From Propionibacterium sp. (GTDB lineage Bacteria; Actinomycetota; Actinomycetes; Actinomycetales; Actinomycetaceae), in the NCBI GenBank assembly GCA_030460725.1, contig JAKECL010000009.1:1-15800 (forward strand): a stretch of 15,800 nucleotides of DNA, read 5' to 3'. Both the position numbers and the translations under genes were made by a program. Positions 1-6,824 of this stretch are shown here, piece by piece. The notes below the pieces were generated by a model that had not been told where the DNA came from, made no database searches, and was given only the letters and a program-made list of their open reading frames with translations. Numbering within the stretch: the stretch's first letter is position 1; every line of letters begins with the position of its first letter.

Positions 1-215
1 CCCGGGCTGCCTGAACACAATCCAACCGTCCGAAACTTGCGGGTAACCCCAGCTGCGACGGGTCCTGGGTTCCTGGAGAGGTGGCCGTCCCCCGCGGGTG
101 TCCGCCACGGGCCCGCACTCCGCGCGGGCGCTCCTCGCTCCCGTGAGGTGTGCGGTGGCACACTGGGGGGATGCAGTCCGTCCGGGCTGCACACGACGGT
201 GAGAAGGAAGGTCCC
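1..215. other. Upstream region of the aminotransferase gene, no gene seen
   Basis: I find no convincing gene in this stretch. The one open frame here (37-219, plus) has no family resemblance and overlaps the start of the aminotransferase. The region holds a 6-bp inverted repeat at 148-163 (GTGTGC, loop GGTG, GCACAC), which could be an operator or an RNA hairpin. The promoter of the downstream gene should lie here, but no good -35/-10 pair is visible. CACACT at 159-164 is a poor -10 candidate. Confidence 0.5.
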
Positions 216-1577
216 GTGAGCGAGACGACACGCCCCTCGGGCGGCACGCAGGGAAACAGGCTTGATCCGTGGTTCGGCTCCTATGCCGAACGAGCCCACA
301 ACCTGCGAGCTTCCGAGATCCGTGCACTCTTCTCCGTCGTCTCCCGTCCCGAAGTCGTGTCCCTGGCCGGAGGCATGCCCAACCTCAAGGACCTCCCCAT
401 CCCGGCACTGGCGGAGTCCGCCAGGCAGCTGATCCTCCGTGACGGCACCCAGGCCATGCAGTACGGCTCCGGGCAGGGGTGGGAGGTGCTGCGCGAACGC
501 ATCACCGAGGTCATGTCCTATGACGGGATCGCGGGTGCAGATCCCGATGACGTCGTGGTCACCACCGGGTCCCAGCAGGCACTGGACCTCATGACCGAAC
601 TCTTCGTGGACCCGGGCGACATCGTCCTGGCGGAGTCGCCCTCCTATGTCGGTGCGCTGGGGGTCTTCCGAGCCCGCCAGGCCGATGTGGTCCACGTGGA
701 CATGGACCACGACGGCCTGATCCCTGAGGCCCTCGAAGCCACGATCCGCCGCCTGCGCACCCAGGGCCGCCACATCAAGCTGCTCTACACGATCCCGAAC
801 TTCCAGAACCCCGCGGGAGTGACACTCTCGGAGGAGCGGCGCCCCGTCATTGCCGAGATCTGTTCACGCGAACGCATCCTGATCCTCGAGGACAACCCCT
901 ACGGTCTGCTCGGCTTCCATGCCGACCCGCTCCCGGCACTCAAGTCGTACTCCCCGGATGGCGTGGTGTACCTGGGGTCCTTCTCCAAGATGTTTGCTCC
1001 GGGCTTCCGCATCGGCTGGGCGTACGCCCCTCACGCGATCCGTGACAAGCTGGTGCTCGCCTCGGAGTCCGCCATCCTCTCACCGTCGATGATCGGGCAG
1101 ATGGCCATCGGCGGGTACCTGGCGGAATACGACTGGTACGGACAGGTCAAGGACTTCCGAGCCATGTACCAGGAACGGTGCGACGCGATGTTGGGGGCAC
1201 TGGCGGAGTACATGCCCGACTGCAGGTGGACGACCCCGGCGGGCGGCTTCTACACCTGGGTGACCCTGCCCGAGGGTCTGGACGCGAAGTCCATGCTGCC
1301 CCGCGCCGTCCGTGGCCGCGTCGCCTACGTCTCGGGCACGGCGTTCTACTACGACGGTCGAGGCGCGGACCACATGCGTCTGTCCTTCTGCTACCCCTCC
1401 CCCGCCGACATTCGCGAGGGCGTCCGACGGCTGGCCTCCGTCGTCAATGCGGAGAAGGAACTCGTGGAGATGTTCGGGACCTCCGCACCGCTGCACCTCG
1501 AGTCGACGGACCCGGAGGACCCGGGCGACCCTCGCAACCCCCCGGAGGACCCGGGCCCCGGGCCCGACGCGCTCTGA
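216..1577 (+). CDS. PLP-dependent aminotransferase (MocR/LysN-like, class I/II)
   Basis: This is a 453-residue pyridoxal-phosphate enzyme of aminotransferase fold type I, expected in the cytosol. Visible motifs are TGSQQALDL in the cofactor-phosphate region, NPAG with Asn198, DNPYG at 226-230, the Schiff-base lysine Lys258 in SFSKMFAPGFRIGW, and MRLSFCYPS with Arg388, the likely carboxylate-binding arginine. The closest family look is 2-aminoadipate/aromatic aminotransferases and the catalytic domain of MocR regulators, but there is no N-terminal GntR helix-turn-helix. The GTG start at 216 is chosen because AGGAAGG lies just upstream. An in-frame ATG at 150 lacks such a site. The C-terminus is a Pro/Asp/Glu-rich tail built on a 16-bp direct repeat. 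The gene lies 64 bp before an ATP-grasp ligase on the same strand, so the two probably form an operon. The amino-acid substrate cannot be told from sequence. Confidence 0.9.
   Translation: MSETTRPSGGTQGNRLDPWFGSYAERAHNLRASEIRALFSVVSRPEVVSLAGGMPNLKDLPIPALAESARQLILRDGTQAMQYGSGQGWEVLRERITEVMSYDGIAGADPDDVVVTTGSQQALDLMTELFVDPGDIVLAESPSYVGALGVFRARQADVVHVDMDHDGLIPEALEATIRRLRTQGRHIKLLYTIPNFQNPAGVTLSEERRPVIAEICSRERILILEDNPYGLLGFHADPLPALKSYSPDGVVYLGSFSKMFAPGFRIGWAYAPHAIRDKLVLASESAILSPSMIGQMAIGGYLAEYDWYGQVKDFRAMYQERCDAMLGALAEYMPDCRWTTPAGGFYTWVTLPEGLDAKSMLPRAVRGRVAYVSGTAFYYDGRGADHMRLSFCYPSPADIREGVRRLASVVNAEKELVEMFGTSAPLHLESTDPEDPGDPRNPPEDPGPGPDAL
1511..1556 (+). repeat. 16-bp direct repeat coding the acidic aminotransferase tail
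   Basis: CCCGGAGGACCCGGGC occurs at 1511-1526 and again at 1541-1556. The 30-bp offset keeps it in frame, giving two PEDPG units in the last 25 residues of the aminotransferase. The tail lies after the folded domain and is likely disordered. Confidence 0.8.
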
Positions 1578-1641
1578 TCGACCTTCCACCCGTGGCCTGC
1601 ACCTCCCCTTCACAGTCCCGATTCCATCCCAGGAGAACGTC

Positions 1642-2619
1642 ATGAACTCCCTCCGAGTCCTCATCATCGCCGGCGGCCTCACACATGAGCGCGACGTCTC
1701 GGTGCGTTCAGGACGCCGCGTGGCCAATGTGCTCCAGCAGCTGGGTCATGTCGTGCGCATCTCCGACCTGGACTCCGGTCTCATCCCACTGGTGGAGGAG
1801 TTCGCCCCCGATGTCATCTGGCCCCTGGTGCACGGCTCTGTGGGCGAGGACGGCTCCCTCCAGGCACTTCTGGAGAGTCTGGGCGTGCCCTTCATCGGTT
1901 CGAACTCGGTGCAGGCCATGCTCGCCTCCAACAAGCCGACCGCCAAGGGGCTCGTGGGTGCCGCAGGGGTGGACACCCCGGGGTGGGTGTCCCTCCCGCA
2001 GTCCCTGTTCCGGCAACTGGGTGCCAGCGAGGTTCTCGGTGTCCTCGACGACGGAATGCGCTTCCCCGTCGTGGTGAAGCCCACCGACGGTGGTTCCGCG
2101 CTGGGGATCTCGCGGGCGGACGATCCCGGGGAGTTGCGCGCCGCCATGGTCGACGCCTTCGCCTACGGGGAACGCGTGATGATCGAGCACTTCGTGGAGG
2201 GCCACGACATCGCGGTGTCGGTGCTGGACCTGGAGGGCGGGCCTGTCGCGCTGCCCCCCGTCGAGATCGTCACGGACGACGGCCACTACAACTACGACGC
2301 CCGCTACACCACTGACACCACACAGTACTTCGTCCCGGCGCGCCTGGGTCCGGAGGTGCTCGACACCGTGAGTGCAGCCGCCGTGGAGGTCCACCACATC
2401 CTTGGTCTGCGTGACCTCTCACGCATCGACTTCATTGTCGGTGAGGACACCATCTGGTTCATCGACGCCAATGTCACCCCGGGCATGACCGATACGTCGC
2501 TGTTCCCCCAAGCCGCGGAAGCTGCCGGTTCCTTCTCCGAGGTCTGCGCACGCCTGGTGGCCCATGCCGTCGCAGCGACCGGCAAGGAGGAGGACGACCC
2601 GGAGGACGGGGAGAACTGA
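1642..2619 (+). CDS. D-alanine--D-alanine ligase-like ATP-grasp enzyme
   Basis: This 325-residue protein matches the D-Ala-D-Ala ligase fold. The N-terminal glycine loop GGLTHERDVS carries Glu16, the equivalent of the substrate-binding glutamate of DdlB. HGSVGEDG follows at 64-71, the ATP-grasp core contains VVVKPTDGGSALGIS, and YNYDARY is at 216-222. The metal-binding region has Arg261/Asp263 and then DANVTPGMT with Asp275 and Asn277. Family members usually have Glu at the Asp275 position, so this is a conservative change. The ATG at 1642 follows AGGAG at 1631-1635. The position beside an aminotransferase, rather than in a mur/ftsZ cluster, makes a dedicated peptidoglycan role uncertain. It may be a second ligase joining another amino acid or D-amino acid. 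The fold call is strong, the substrate is open, and so I give no symbol. Confidence 0.88.
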   Translation: MNSLRVLIIAGGLTHERDVSVRSGRRVANVLQQLGHVVRISDLDSGLIPLVEEFAPDVIWPLVHGSVGEDGSLQALLESLGVPFIGSNSVQAMLASNKPTAKGLVGAAGVDTPGWVSLPQSLFRQLGASEVLGVLDDGMRFPVVVKPTDGGSALGISRADDPGELRAAMVDAFAYGERVMIEHFVEGHDIAVSVLDLEGGPVALPPVEIVTDDGHYNYDARYTTDTTQYFVPARLGPEVLDTVSAAAVEVHHILGLRDLSRIDFIVGEDTIWFIDANVTPGMTDTSLFPQAAEAAGSFSEVCARLVAHAVAATGKEEDDPEDGEN

Positions 2620-2623
2620 CCCG

Positions 2624-2643
2624 GGCGGGGTGCTCTCCCCGCC
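2624..2643. terminator. GC hairpin between convergent genes
   Basis: GGCGGGG, loop TGCTCT, CCCCGCC forms a 7-bp GC-only stem starting 4 bp after the ligase stop codon and ending 28 bp from the stop of the opposing HAD gene. There is no T-run, as is common for actinobacterial terminators. It could end transcription from both sides. Confidence 0.6.
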
Positions 2644-2671
2644 GGTCGTCTCCGCGATTCAGGCCGGTCAG

Positions 2672-3325
2672 TCAGGAGGCCAGCACGCCCCTGCGTCCCA
2701 GGACGTCCTCCAGCTGATTCTCGGCAGCGGCAACGGTGGTCCACTGCAGCGTGGACATCCCCAGCAGTTGTGCAGCGCGCAGGTTCGGTGCGCGGTCGTC
2801 GATGAAGAGAATCTTGTCGGCAGGAACGCCGATGTCCTCCACGGCCTGTCGGTAGATGGCTCGCTCGGGCTTTGTCTCGCCCAGCGGGCCGGAGAAGGTG
2901 AAACTTTCGAAGAGTCCCAGTACCCACGGACGCGTCCGGATGGCACTGGCAATGGCGACCGGAGCGTTGGAGAGAATCCCGAGTCGCAGTCCCATGTCGT
3001 GCAGCTCCCGGGCGAAGGCGAGAGCACCGGGATCGGGCGTCTCCGAGCGACTCACGTCCTCCTGGACCAGGTCGCGCAGCGTGTCGTCATCGATCTCGCC
3101 CAGCCCGCAGTCCCCGGCCACTCTGTCCCAGAACTCCCGGTCCGAGCATCCTGCGTCATAGGCGTCACGGTGGAACCATATCGAATGGTCAACCAGGGAC
3201 ACGGACTCAGGGGTGGGTGTCATTCCCAGCAGGAGCGCGACACGGGTGGGATCGGGCCTGTTCGTCACCAGCACGCCGCCGACATCGAAGAGGGCCGCCG
3301 TGACCCGTGGTGCCGTGTCTGTCAT
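2672..3325 (-). CDS. HAD-superfamily hydrolase (subfamily IA, YihX-like)
   Basis: This is a 217-residue HAD-fold protein, probably a small-molecule phosphatase in the cytosol. Motif I is LFDVGGVLV with nucleophile Asp14, motif II is ILSNAP with Ser119, motif III has Lys152 in GETKPE, and motif IV is FIDDRAP with Asp176/Asp177. A helical cap sits between motifs I and II. The usual second Asp of motif I (DxD) is Gly16. The E. coli phosphatase YihX (DLGNV) has the same change and is active, so this does not argue against catalysis. The ATG at 3325 is chosen because AGGGGTGG precedes it. In-frame ATGs at 3340 and 3385 would add 5 or 20 unconserved residues. The gene points the same way as parB, about 500 bp downstream of it. 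The substrate cannot be told from sequence. Confidence 0.85.
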   Translation of the reverse strand: MTDTAPRVTAALFDVGGVLVTNRPDPTRVALLLGMTPTPESVSLVDHSIWFHRDAYDAGCSDREFWDRVAGDCGLGEIDDDTLRDLVQEDVSRSETPDPGALAFARELHDMGLRLGILSNAPVAIASAIRTRPWVLGLFESFTFSGPLGETKPERAIYRQAVEDIGVPADKILFIDDRAPNLRAAQLLGMSTLQWTTVAAAENQLEDVLGRRGVLAS

Positions 3326-3343
3326 GTCCACCCCTCGCATTGC

Positions 3344-3402
3344 GTGAATGCTCCCATTGTCCTCGCAGCGGACACTGCCGGACACCTCATGTGAGCATTC
3401 AC
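3344..3402. promoter_or_regulatory. 10-bp inverted repeat upstream of the HAD gene
   Basis: GTGAATGCTC at 3344-3353 and its exact reverse complement GAGCATTCAC at 3393-3402 flank a 39-bp spacer directly upstream of the HAD start codon. The half-sites are about 49 bp apart centre to centre. It may be a pair of operator half-sites for a looping regulator. A long-loop RNA stem is also possible. Confidence 0.4.
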
Positions 3403-3604
3403 ACCGGTGGTGACGCTGGCGGGCTCATAACCGTTGGGGGGCCACACCTTGTCAGGCACGACGACGCCGGTGGGGAAGACCCGCGGCGATGGCAGCGTCA
3501 GCGGGTGGGGGCCACCACCTCCGGCGCGCAGGTGTTCCGACGCTTCCAGGTGCAACCGCCTCCTCAACAGGGCGACCTCACCACCGGCGGCTGACCTCCG
3601 CCGG

Positions 3605-3648
3605 CACCACCTCCACCGCCAGCACCACCACCTCCACCGTCTCCACCG
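3605..3648. repeat. CACC-rich imperfect tandem repeat
   Basis: CACCACCTCCACCG occurs at 3605-3618 and 3626-3639 (21-bp period), followed by a partial copy at 3640-3648. On the minus strand it is a run of GGTGG-type clusters that could fold as a G-quadruplex or read as poly-glycine. Confidence 0.7.
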
Positions 3649-3692
3649 CCACCATCACGGCGACTGCCGACACCGCCGACGGCTGGGCCCCT

Positions 3693-3748
3693 CGGGGACA
3701 GGTGTCCCCGCCGTGTGCACTGTCCATCCCCCACGGGTCTGGCCCGTG
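3693..3748. terminator. Tandem hairpins downstream of parB
   Basis: The first hairpin is CGGGGACA / TGTCCCCG at 3693-3710, an 8-bp arm on each side with two bases between. The second is CACGGG, loop TCTGG, CCCGTG at 3732-3748. They lie 80-140 bp past the parB stop on the minus strand. Without a T-run they are only candidate terminators. Confidence 0.4.
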
Positions 3749-3829
3749 CAGCCGCACAGCGCGGCCTGAGCGGCACCCGCCGTCTCCGCTGCTCTGGGCT
3801 GATGGAGTCTTGGGGAATATATTCGCAGG

Positions 3830-5647
3830 TCAGACGCCCTTTGTGGTGTCAGGAGCAATCAGTTGTGCCAGTCGTTCAAGGTCCTCGCTCCCGGCAAACT
3901 CGATGACGATCTTGCCCTTCCTGCGACCTTCCGTGATCGTGACCCGGGTGTCGTAGGCCTCGCTCAGACGTGAGATCAGGCGCTCCCCCAAGGGGGACAC
4001 CGTCCCGGAGCGGCGCGTGGGGACGACCTTGGGCCGCCTGGTCTGACCCAGGCGCACGAGCTCCTCGGTGGTGCGCACCGAGAGTCCTTCGGAGACGATG
4101 CGCTCCGCCAGGTGGTCCATCTCCTCGGGGTCCTCCAAAGAGAGCAGCGCCCGCGCATGCCCTGCCGAGATGACCCCCGCAGCGACCTTCCGCTGCACCG
4201 CAGGCGGAAGTCGCAGCAGCCGCAGGGTGTTCGCAATCTGGGGACGCGAACGCGCAATGCGGCGGGCGAGCTCCTCCTGGGTGGCCCCGAAGTCCACCAT
4301 GAGCTGCTGGTAGGCGGATGCCTCTTCGAGGGGATTCAACTGCGCGCGATGCAGGTTCTCCAGCAGGGCATCCCTCAGGAGGTCCGAATCCTCCGTTCGT
4401 CTGACGATCGCCGGAACCTGCTCAAGCCCTGCCAGTTCGGAGGCGCGCAACCGCCGTTCACCCATGATCAGTTCATAGCGCGCCTCGGGGCGGTCCTCCA
4501 ACAAGGCCAGCAGTGCTGGCTCAGGATCGTCCAGGAGGTCGATGGGCCGCACCACCACTGGCTGCAGCACTCCGACCTCCCGGACAGAGGCCGCGAGTTC
4601 CGCCAGGTCATCTTCGTCGAACACTTCACGTGGCTGACGGTGGTTGGGGATGATCCAGGAGGTGGGGATCTCTGCGAAGGTCGCCCCGGGGACGGACATC
4701 AGCTCCCCATCCGACCCGGAGGCACCAGATGCATCGGCCGCATCGGCTCCATCGAGGGCACCCGATGTCGTGGTGTCTTCAGCCCGGTCCGCTCCGGTTC
4801 GCGCGACGTCACTGTCCATCGTCCCGTTGTGCGGGAGGCCGGCGCGTGAGGATTCTGCGGCTGTCGTGCCTGCAGGTGATGCCCTGACAGGTGATTCCAT
4901 GTCATCTTCGGATGTTTCACGTGAAACATCCGAAGTAGTCCGTTCACCTGTCGCGCTTGTGTCCGCCGAGCCTGTCGACGATGTTTCACGTGAAACATCG
5001 TCCGTGCCCGTCAGAATGTCCTCGAACAGCTCCCGGCCAGAGGCCTCCGTACGCGTTCTTGGCGTGCGCACCGATGATGTGCCGGACTTCGCCAGATCCC
5101 CGGGCTCCGACCGGGACCTCGATCGCCGCGAGCCGGGGCGTACCACCTCGGACTCCGTCTCCACCAGCTCCACACCACTGTCGGACTGCTGCTCGGGTTC
5201 CGCCTGCCTCTCGGATGTGCCCGGGGAGGCGGGCGTCCGTCCCTTGCGAGTCTTCGCTGTTGAGCGCGACTTGGACCGCGTCTGCTTCGACGGAACCAAC
5301 AGGTCCCGTGCCGATCCGCCACGGGCCACCGAGGTCCGCTCATCTGCACGTCCCGGGAACAACACATCCAACGGGCGTGCGCTCTGCGCATCGCCCTGTT
5401 CCTCCGCATTGGGAATCAGAGCTGCCAGTCCTCGCCCGAGTCCACTGCGCCGCCCTGTCCTGTGCGCGCTTCCCTCTGACGGCTTGGATGGCTTGGACGG
5501 CTTGTGACCACCGTGTGACTCGTCAGACGCGGCCGCATGCTGCCCCGCGGTGCCGGTACCCTCCGGGCGTTCGACGTCGTCGCTCACTGCGGATGTCTGC
5601 ATTCGGGATTGTCCCGCTTCCCCGCTCGGCCGCTGCCTACCAGTCAC
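3830..5647 (-). CDS. parB: Chromosome-partitioning protein ParB (long-linker form)
   Basis: ParB is a CTP-dependent DNA clamp that loads at parS and spreads, giving ParA a target and recruiting condensin near oriC. At 605 residues it is far longer than the usual 300-380. The ParA-contact motif LGRGLAALIP is at 70-79. A low-complexity Ser/Thr/Glu/Arg linker runs to about residue 324, then the ParB/N domain begins at about 325. The CTP-binding motifs are GERRLR at 396-401 and the ENLHRAQLNPLEEA box at 430-443. The helix-turn-helix is near 455-487, and the C-terminal dimerisation domain near 545-605 ends in LAQLIAPDTTKGV. The GTG start at 5647 has GGAGG eight bases upstream. Two parS sites lie inside the linker and each encodes DVSRETS. 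The gene follows parA with a 178-bp gap containing a third parS. The catalytic and DNA-binding parts look intact. Confidence 0.97.
   Translation of the reverse strand: MTGRQRPSGEAGQSRMQTSAVSDDVERPEGTGTAGQHAAASDESHGGHKPSKPSKPSEGSAHRTGRRSGLGRGLAALIPNAEEQGDAQSARPLDVLFPGRADERTSVARGGSARDLLVPSKQTRSKSRSTAKTRKGRTPASPGTSERQAEPEQQSDSGVELVETESEVVRPGSRRSRSRSEPGDLAKSGTSSVRTPRTRTEASGRELFEDILTGTDDVSRETSSTGSADTSATGERTTSDVSRETSEDDMESPVRASPAGTTAAESSRAGLPHNGTMDSDVARTGADRAEDTTTSGALDGADAADASGASGSDGELMSVPGATFAEIPTSWIIPNHRQPREVFDEDDLAELAASVREVGVLQPVVVRPIDLLDDPEPALLALLEDRPEARYELIMGERRLRASELAGLEQVPAIVRRTEDSDLLRDALLENLHRAQLNPLEEASAYQQLMVDFGATQEELARRIARSRPQIANTLRLLRLPPAVQRKVAAGVISAGHARALLSLEDPEEMDHLAERIVSEGLSVRTTEELVRLGQTRRPKVVPTRRSGTVSPLGERLISRLSEAYDTRVTITEGRRKGKIVIEFAGSEDLERLAQLIAPDTTKGV
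4906..4935. promoter_or_regulatory. parS: parS site 1, inside parB
   Basis: The exact 16-bp parS core TGTTTCACGTGAAACA is at 4913-4928. Symmetry continues outward so that 4906-4935 is a perfect 30-bp palindrome. It lies in the ParB linker coding region and reads as DVSRETS near residue 242. Confidence 0.97.
4977..5002. promoter_or_regulatory. parS: parS site 2, inside parB
   Basis: The exact parS core TGTTTCACGTGAAACA is at 4982-4997, within a perfect 26-bp palindrome (4977-5002). It is 69 bp from site 1, centre to centre, and in the same reading frame, again coding DVSRETS near residue 219. Confidence 0.97.
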
Positions 5648-5682
5648 TCGGTCATCCTCCGTCGTCCTCGAGAGCCGTTCGA

Positions 5683-5704
5683 CGATGTTTCACGTGAAAC
5701 ATCG
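5683..5704. promoter_or_regulatory. parS: parS site 3, between parA and parB
   Basis: The exact parS core is at 5686-5701, within a 22-bp perfect palindrome (5683-5704). It lies 39 bp upstream of the parB GTG start, where ParB binding could also affect parB expression. Confidence 0.97.
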
Positions 5705-5825
5705 CTCGAGCGCCGTCTGCGCCATTGTCCCATCGTTGACACGTCTCTCCGCGCATGTCGCGTGTCGCGGGTTCGCATGATCCTTCCCGGGCGCGCGCTC
5801 GGTCACAATCCGGTGACCGCTGTAC

Positions 5826-6710
5826 TCAGTCCTGAGCGAGGCGTCTACTGATCTCGAGCGCTACCTTGCGGTAGGCCAAGGCGCCCGTGCTCCGCGGATC
5901 ATAGGTGATCACACTCTGACCGTAGCTCGGTGCCTCCGAGACCCGCACCGACCGCGGAATCACCGTCTCGAGCGTCTGTTCAGGGAAGTGGGTCCTGACC
6001 TCTTGCTCAACCTCCTGGCTCAGGTTCGTGCGCCGATCTGCCATGGTCAGGAGGATCGAGGAGACATGCAGGCCGGGATTGAGGTCCTGACTGATCCGTC
6101 GGATGGTGGACCAGAGCTGGCTGAGCCCCTCGAGTGCGTAGTACTCCGTCTGGATGGGGATCAGCACCTGATCCGTCGCGACCAGTGCATTCAGTGTGAC
6201 CAGGCCCAGGGAGGGAGGGCAGTCGATGAGGACGATGTCCACGTCCCTGTGCAGTGAGAGGAACTCCGAGAGAGCATCTGAGAGCAGGTACTCCCGCCGA
6301 GGTAGGTCCACCATCTCAATCTCTGCACCGGAGAGATCAATGGTCGCGGGCGAGACGACCAGACCGGGCACGTCGGGACAGGGCTGCAGGACCTCCGCCA
6401 GCGACTGCCCTCCGATCATCACGTCATAGGTCGACGGAGTTCCCGGCTCGTGTCGCATGCCCAACGCCGAGGAGGCGTTTCCCTGGGCATCGGCATCGAT
6501 GACCACCACATGGAGACCACCCATGGCCAGCGCCACGGCGATGTTCACGGTGGACGTTGTCTTCCCCACTCCACCCTTCTGGTTCGCCACCGTCATGACG
6601 ACCGGGCGCGCGGGCCGCCCGAACACCGCACGCTCGAGCATCTGGCGATCCGCCATGTTCCGCTGGATCTGCGCGGACAGGGGAGTGTCCGGAATACCCT
6701 GCTCGGTCAC
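5826..6710 (-). CDS. parA: Chromosome-partitioning ATPase ParA (Soj)
   Basis: ParA is a Walker-type ATPase that binds DNA non-specifically as an ATP dimer and is released by ParB, moving the parS-ParB complexes. The protein has 294 residues, a normal size. The deviant Walker A box KGGVGKTT is at 45-52, preceded by MTVANQ. Further motifs are VVVIDADAQGNASSALG (Walker A' region), DIVLIDCPPSLG (Walker B) and the conserved tail VSEAPSYGQSVITYDPRS. The GTG at 6710 is chosen because GAGAGGGTGG precedes it. An in-frame GTG at 6731 would add MLREGGP and has no such site, but lies 6 bp after a TAGACT -10 element, so a leaderless start cannot be excluded. It follows rsmG with a 114-bp gap and precedes parB. 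Confidence 0.97.
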   Translation of the reverse strand: MTEQGIPDTPLSAQIQRNMADRQMLERAVFGRPARPVVMTVANQKGGVGKTTSTVNIAVALAMGGLHVVVIDADAQGNASSALGMRHEPGTPSTYDVMIGGQSLAEVLQPCPDVPGLVVSPATIDLSGAEIEMVDLPRREYLLSDALSEFLSLHRDVDIVLIDCPPSLGLVTLNALVATDQVLIPIQTEYYALEGLSQLWSTIRRISQDLNPGLHVSSILLTMADRRTNLSQEVEQEVRTHFPEQTLETVIPRSVRVSEAPSYGQSVITYDPRSTGALAYRKVALEISRRLAQD

Positions 6711-6737
6711 TGGACCACCCTCTCTCAACACCCGGTC

Positions 6738-6743
6738 AGTCTA
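6738..6743 (-). promoter_or_regulatory. Candidate -10 element of parA
   Basis: On the minus strand TAGACT fits the actinobacterial TANNNT -10 pattern. It lies 6 bp before the upstream GTG at 6731, so transcription would start near 6731. That would leave a leader of about 21 bases carrying the ribosome site for the GTG at 6710. No clear -35 is seen. Confidence 0.4.
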
Positions 6744-6824
6744 CGTGCAGGCCCTGCGCGCCCGGCTCCCGCTCGCCGGTCCTCCCGCGAACTCCCGGTT
6801 CACCAGTCGGAGTGGGGCCGGGCC

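Larger units (their letters stand above)
3403..3829. other. Gene-poor spacer downstream of parB
   Basis: No open frame in this 427-bp stretch looks like a protein family. Frames on both strands are Thr/Ser-, His- or Gly-rich translations of a CACC-type repeat. The stretch contains that repeat (3605-3648) and hairpins at 3693-3710, 3732-3748 and 3751-3765. Next to the parB stop is a locally AT-rich piece, GGGGAATATATTC (3812-3824). It may contain the parB terminator, a decayed gene or a small RNA, but I see no decisive mark of any of these. Confidence 0.45.

Noticed and set aside
1080..1727. Minus-strand frame of 215 codons opposite the aminotransferase
   Set aside because: Arg/Gly/Val-rich shadow of a well-supported gene on the other strand, typical of high-GC DNA.
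3322..3567. Minus-strand frame of 81 codons whose stop overlaps the HAD start as ATGA
   Set aside because: The overlap looks like coupling, but the translation has no recognisable family and low-quality composition, and the HAD gene has its own ribosome site. Kept as spacer.
3605..3648. Possible CRISPR or tandem-repeat array
   Set aside because: Only two short copies and a fragment, with no spacer-repeat periodicity and no cas genes.
3564..3776. Minus-strand poly-glycine frame
   Set aside because: It is a by-product of the GGTGG repeat, with no conserved region. A PE-PGRS-like call would be unsupported.
3489..3956. Plus-strand Thr/Ser-rich frame of 155 codons
   Set aside because: It runs into the antisense of the parB C-terminus and its bias comes from the CACC repeat. 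No start signal stands out.
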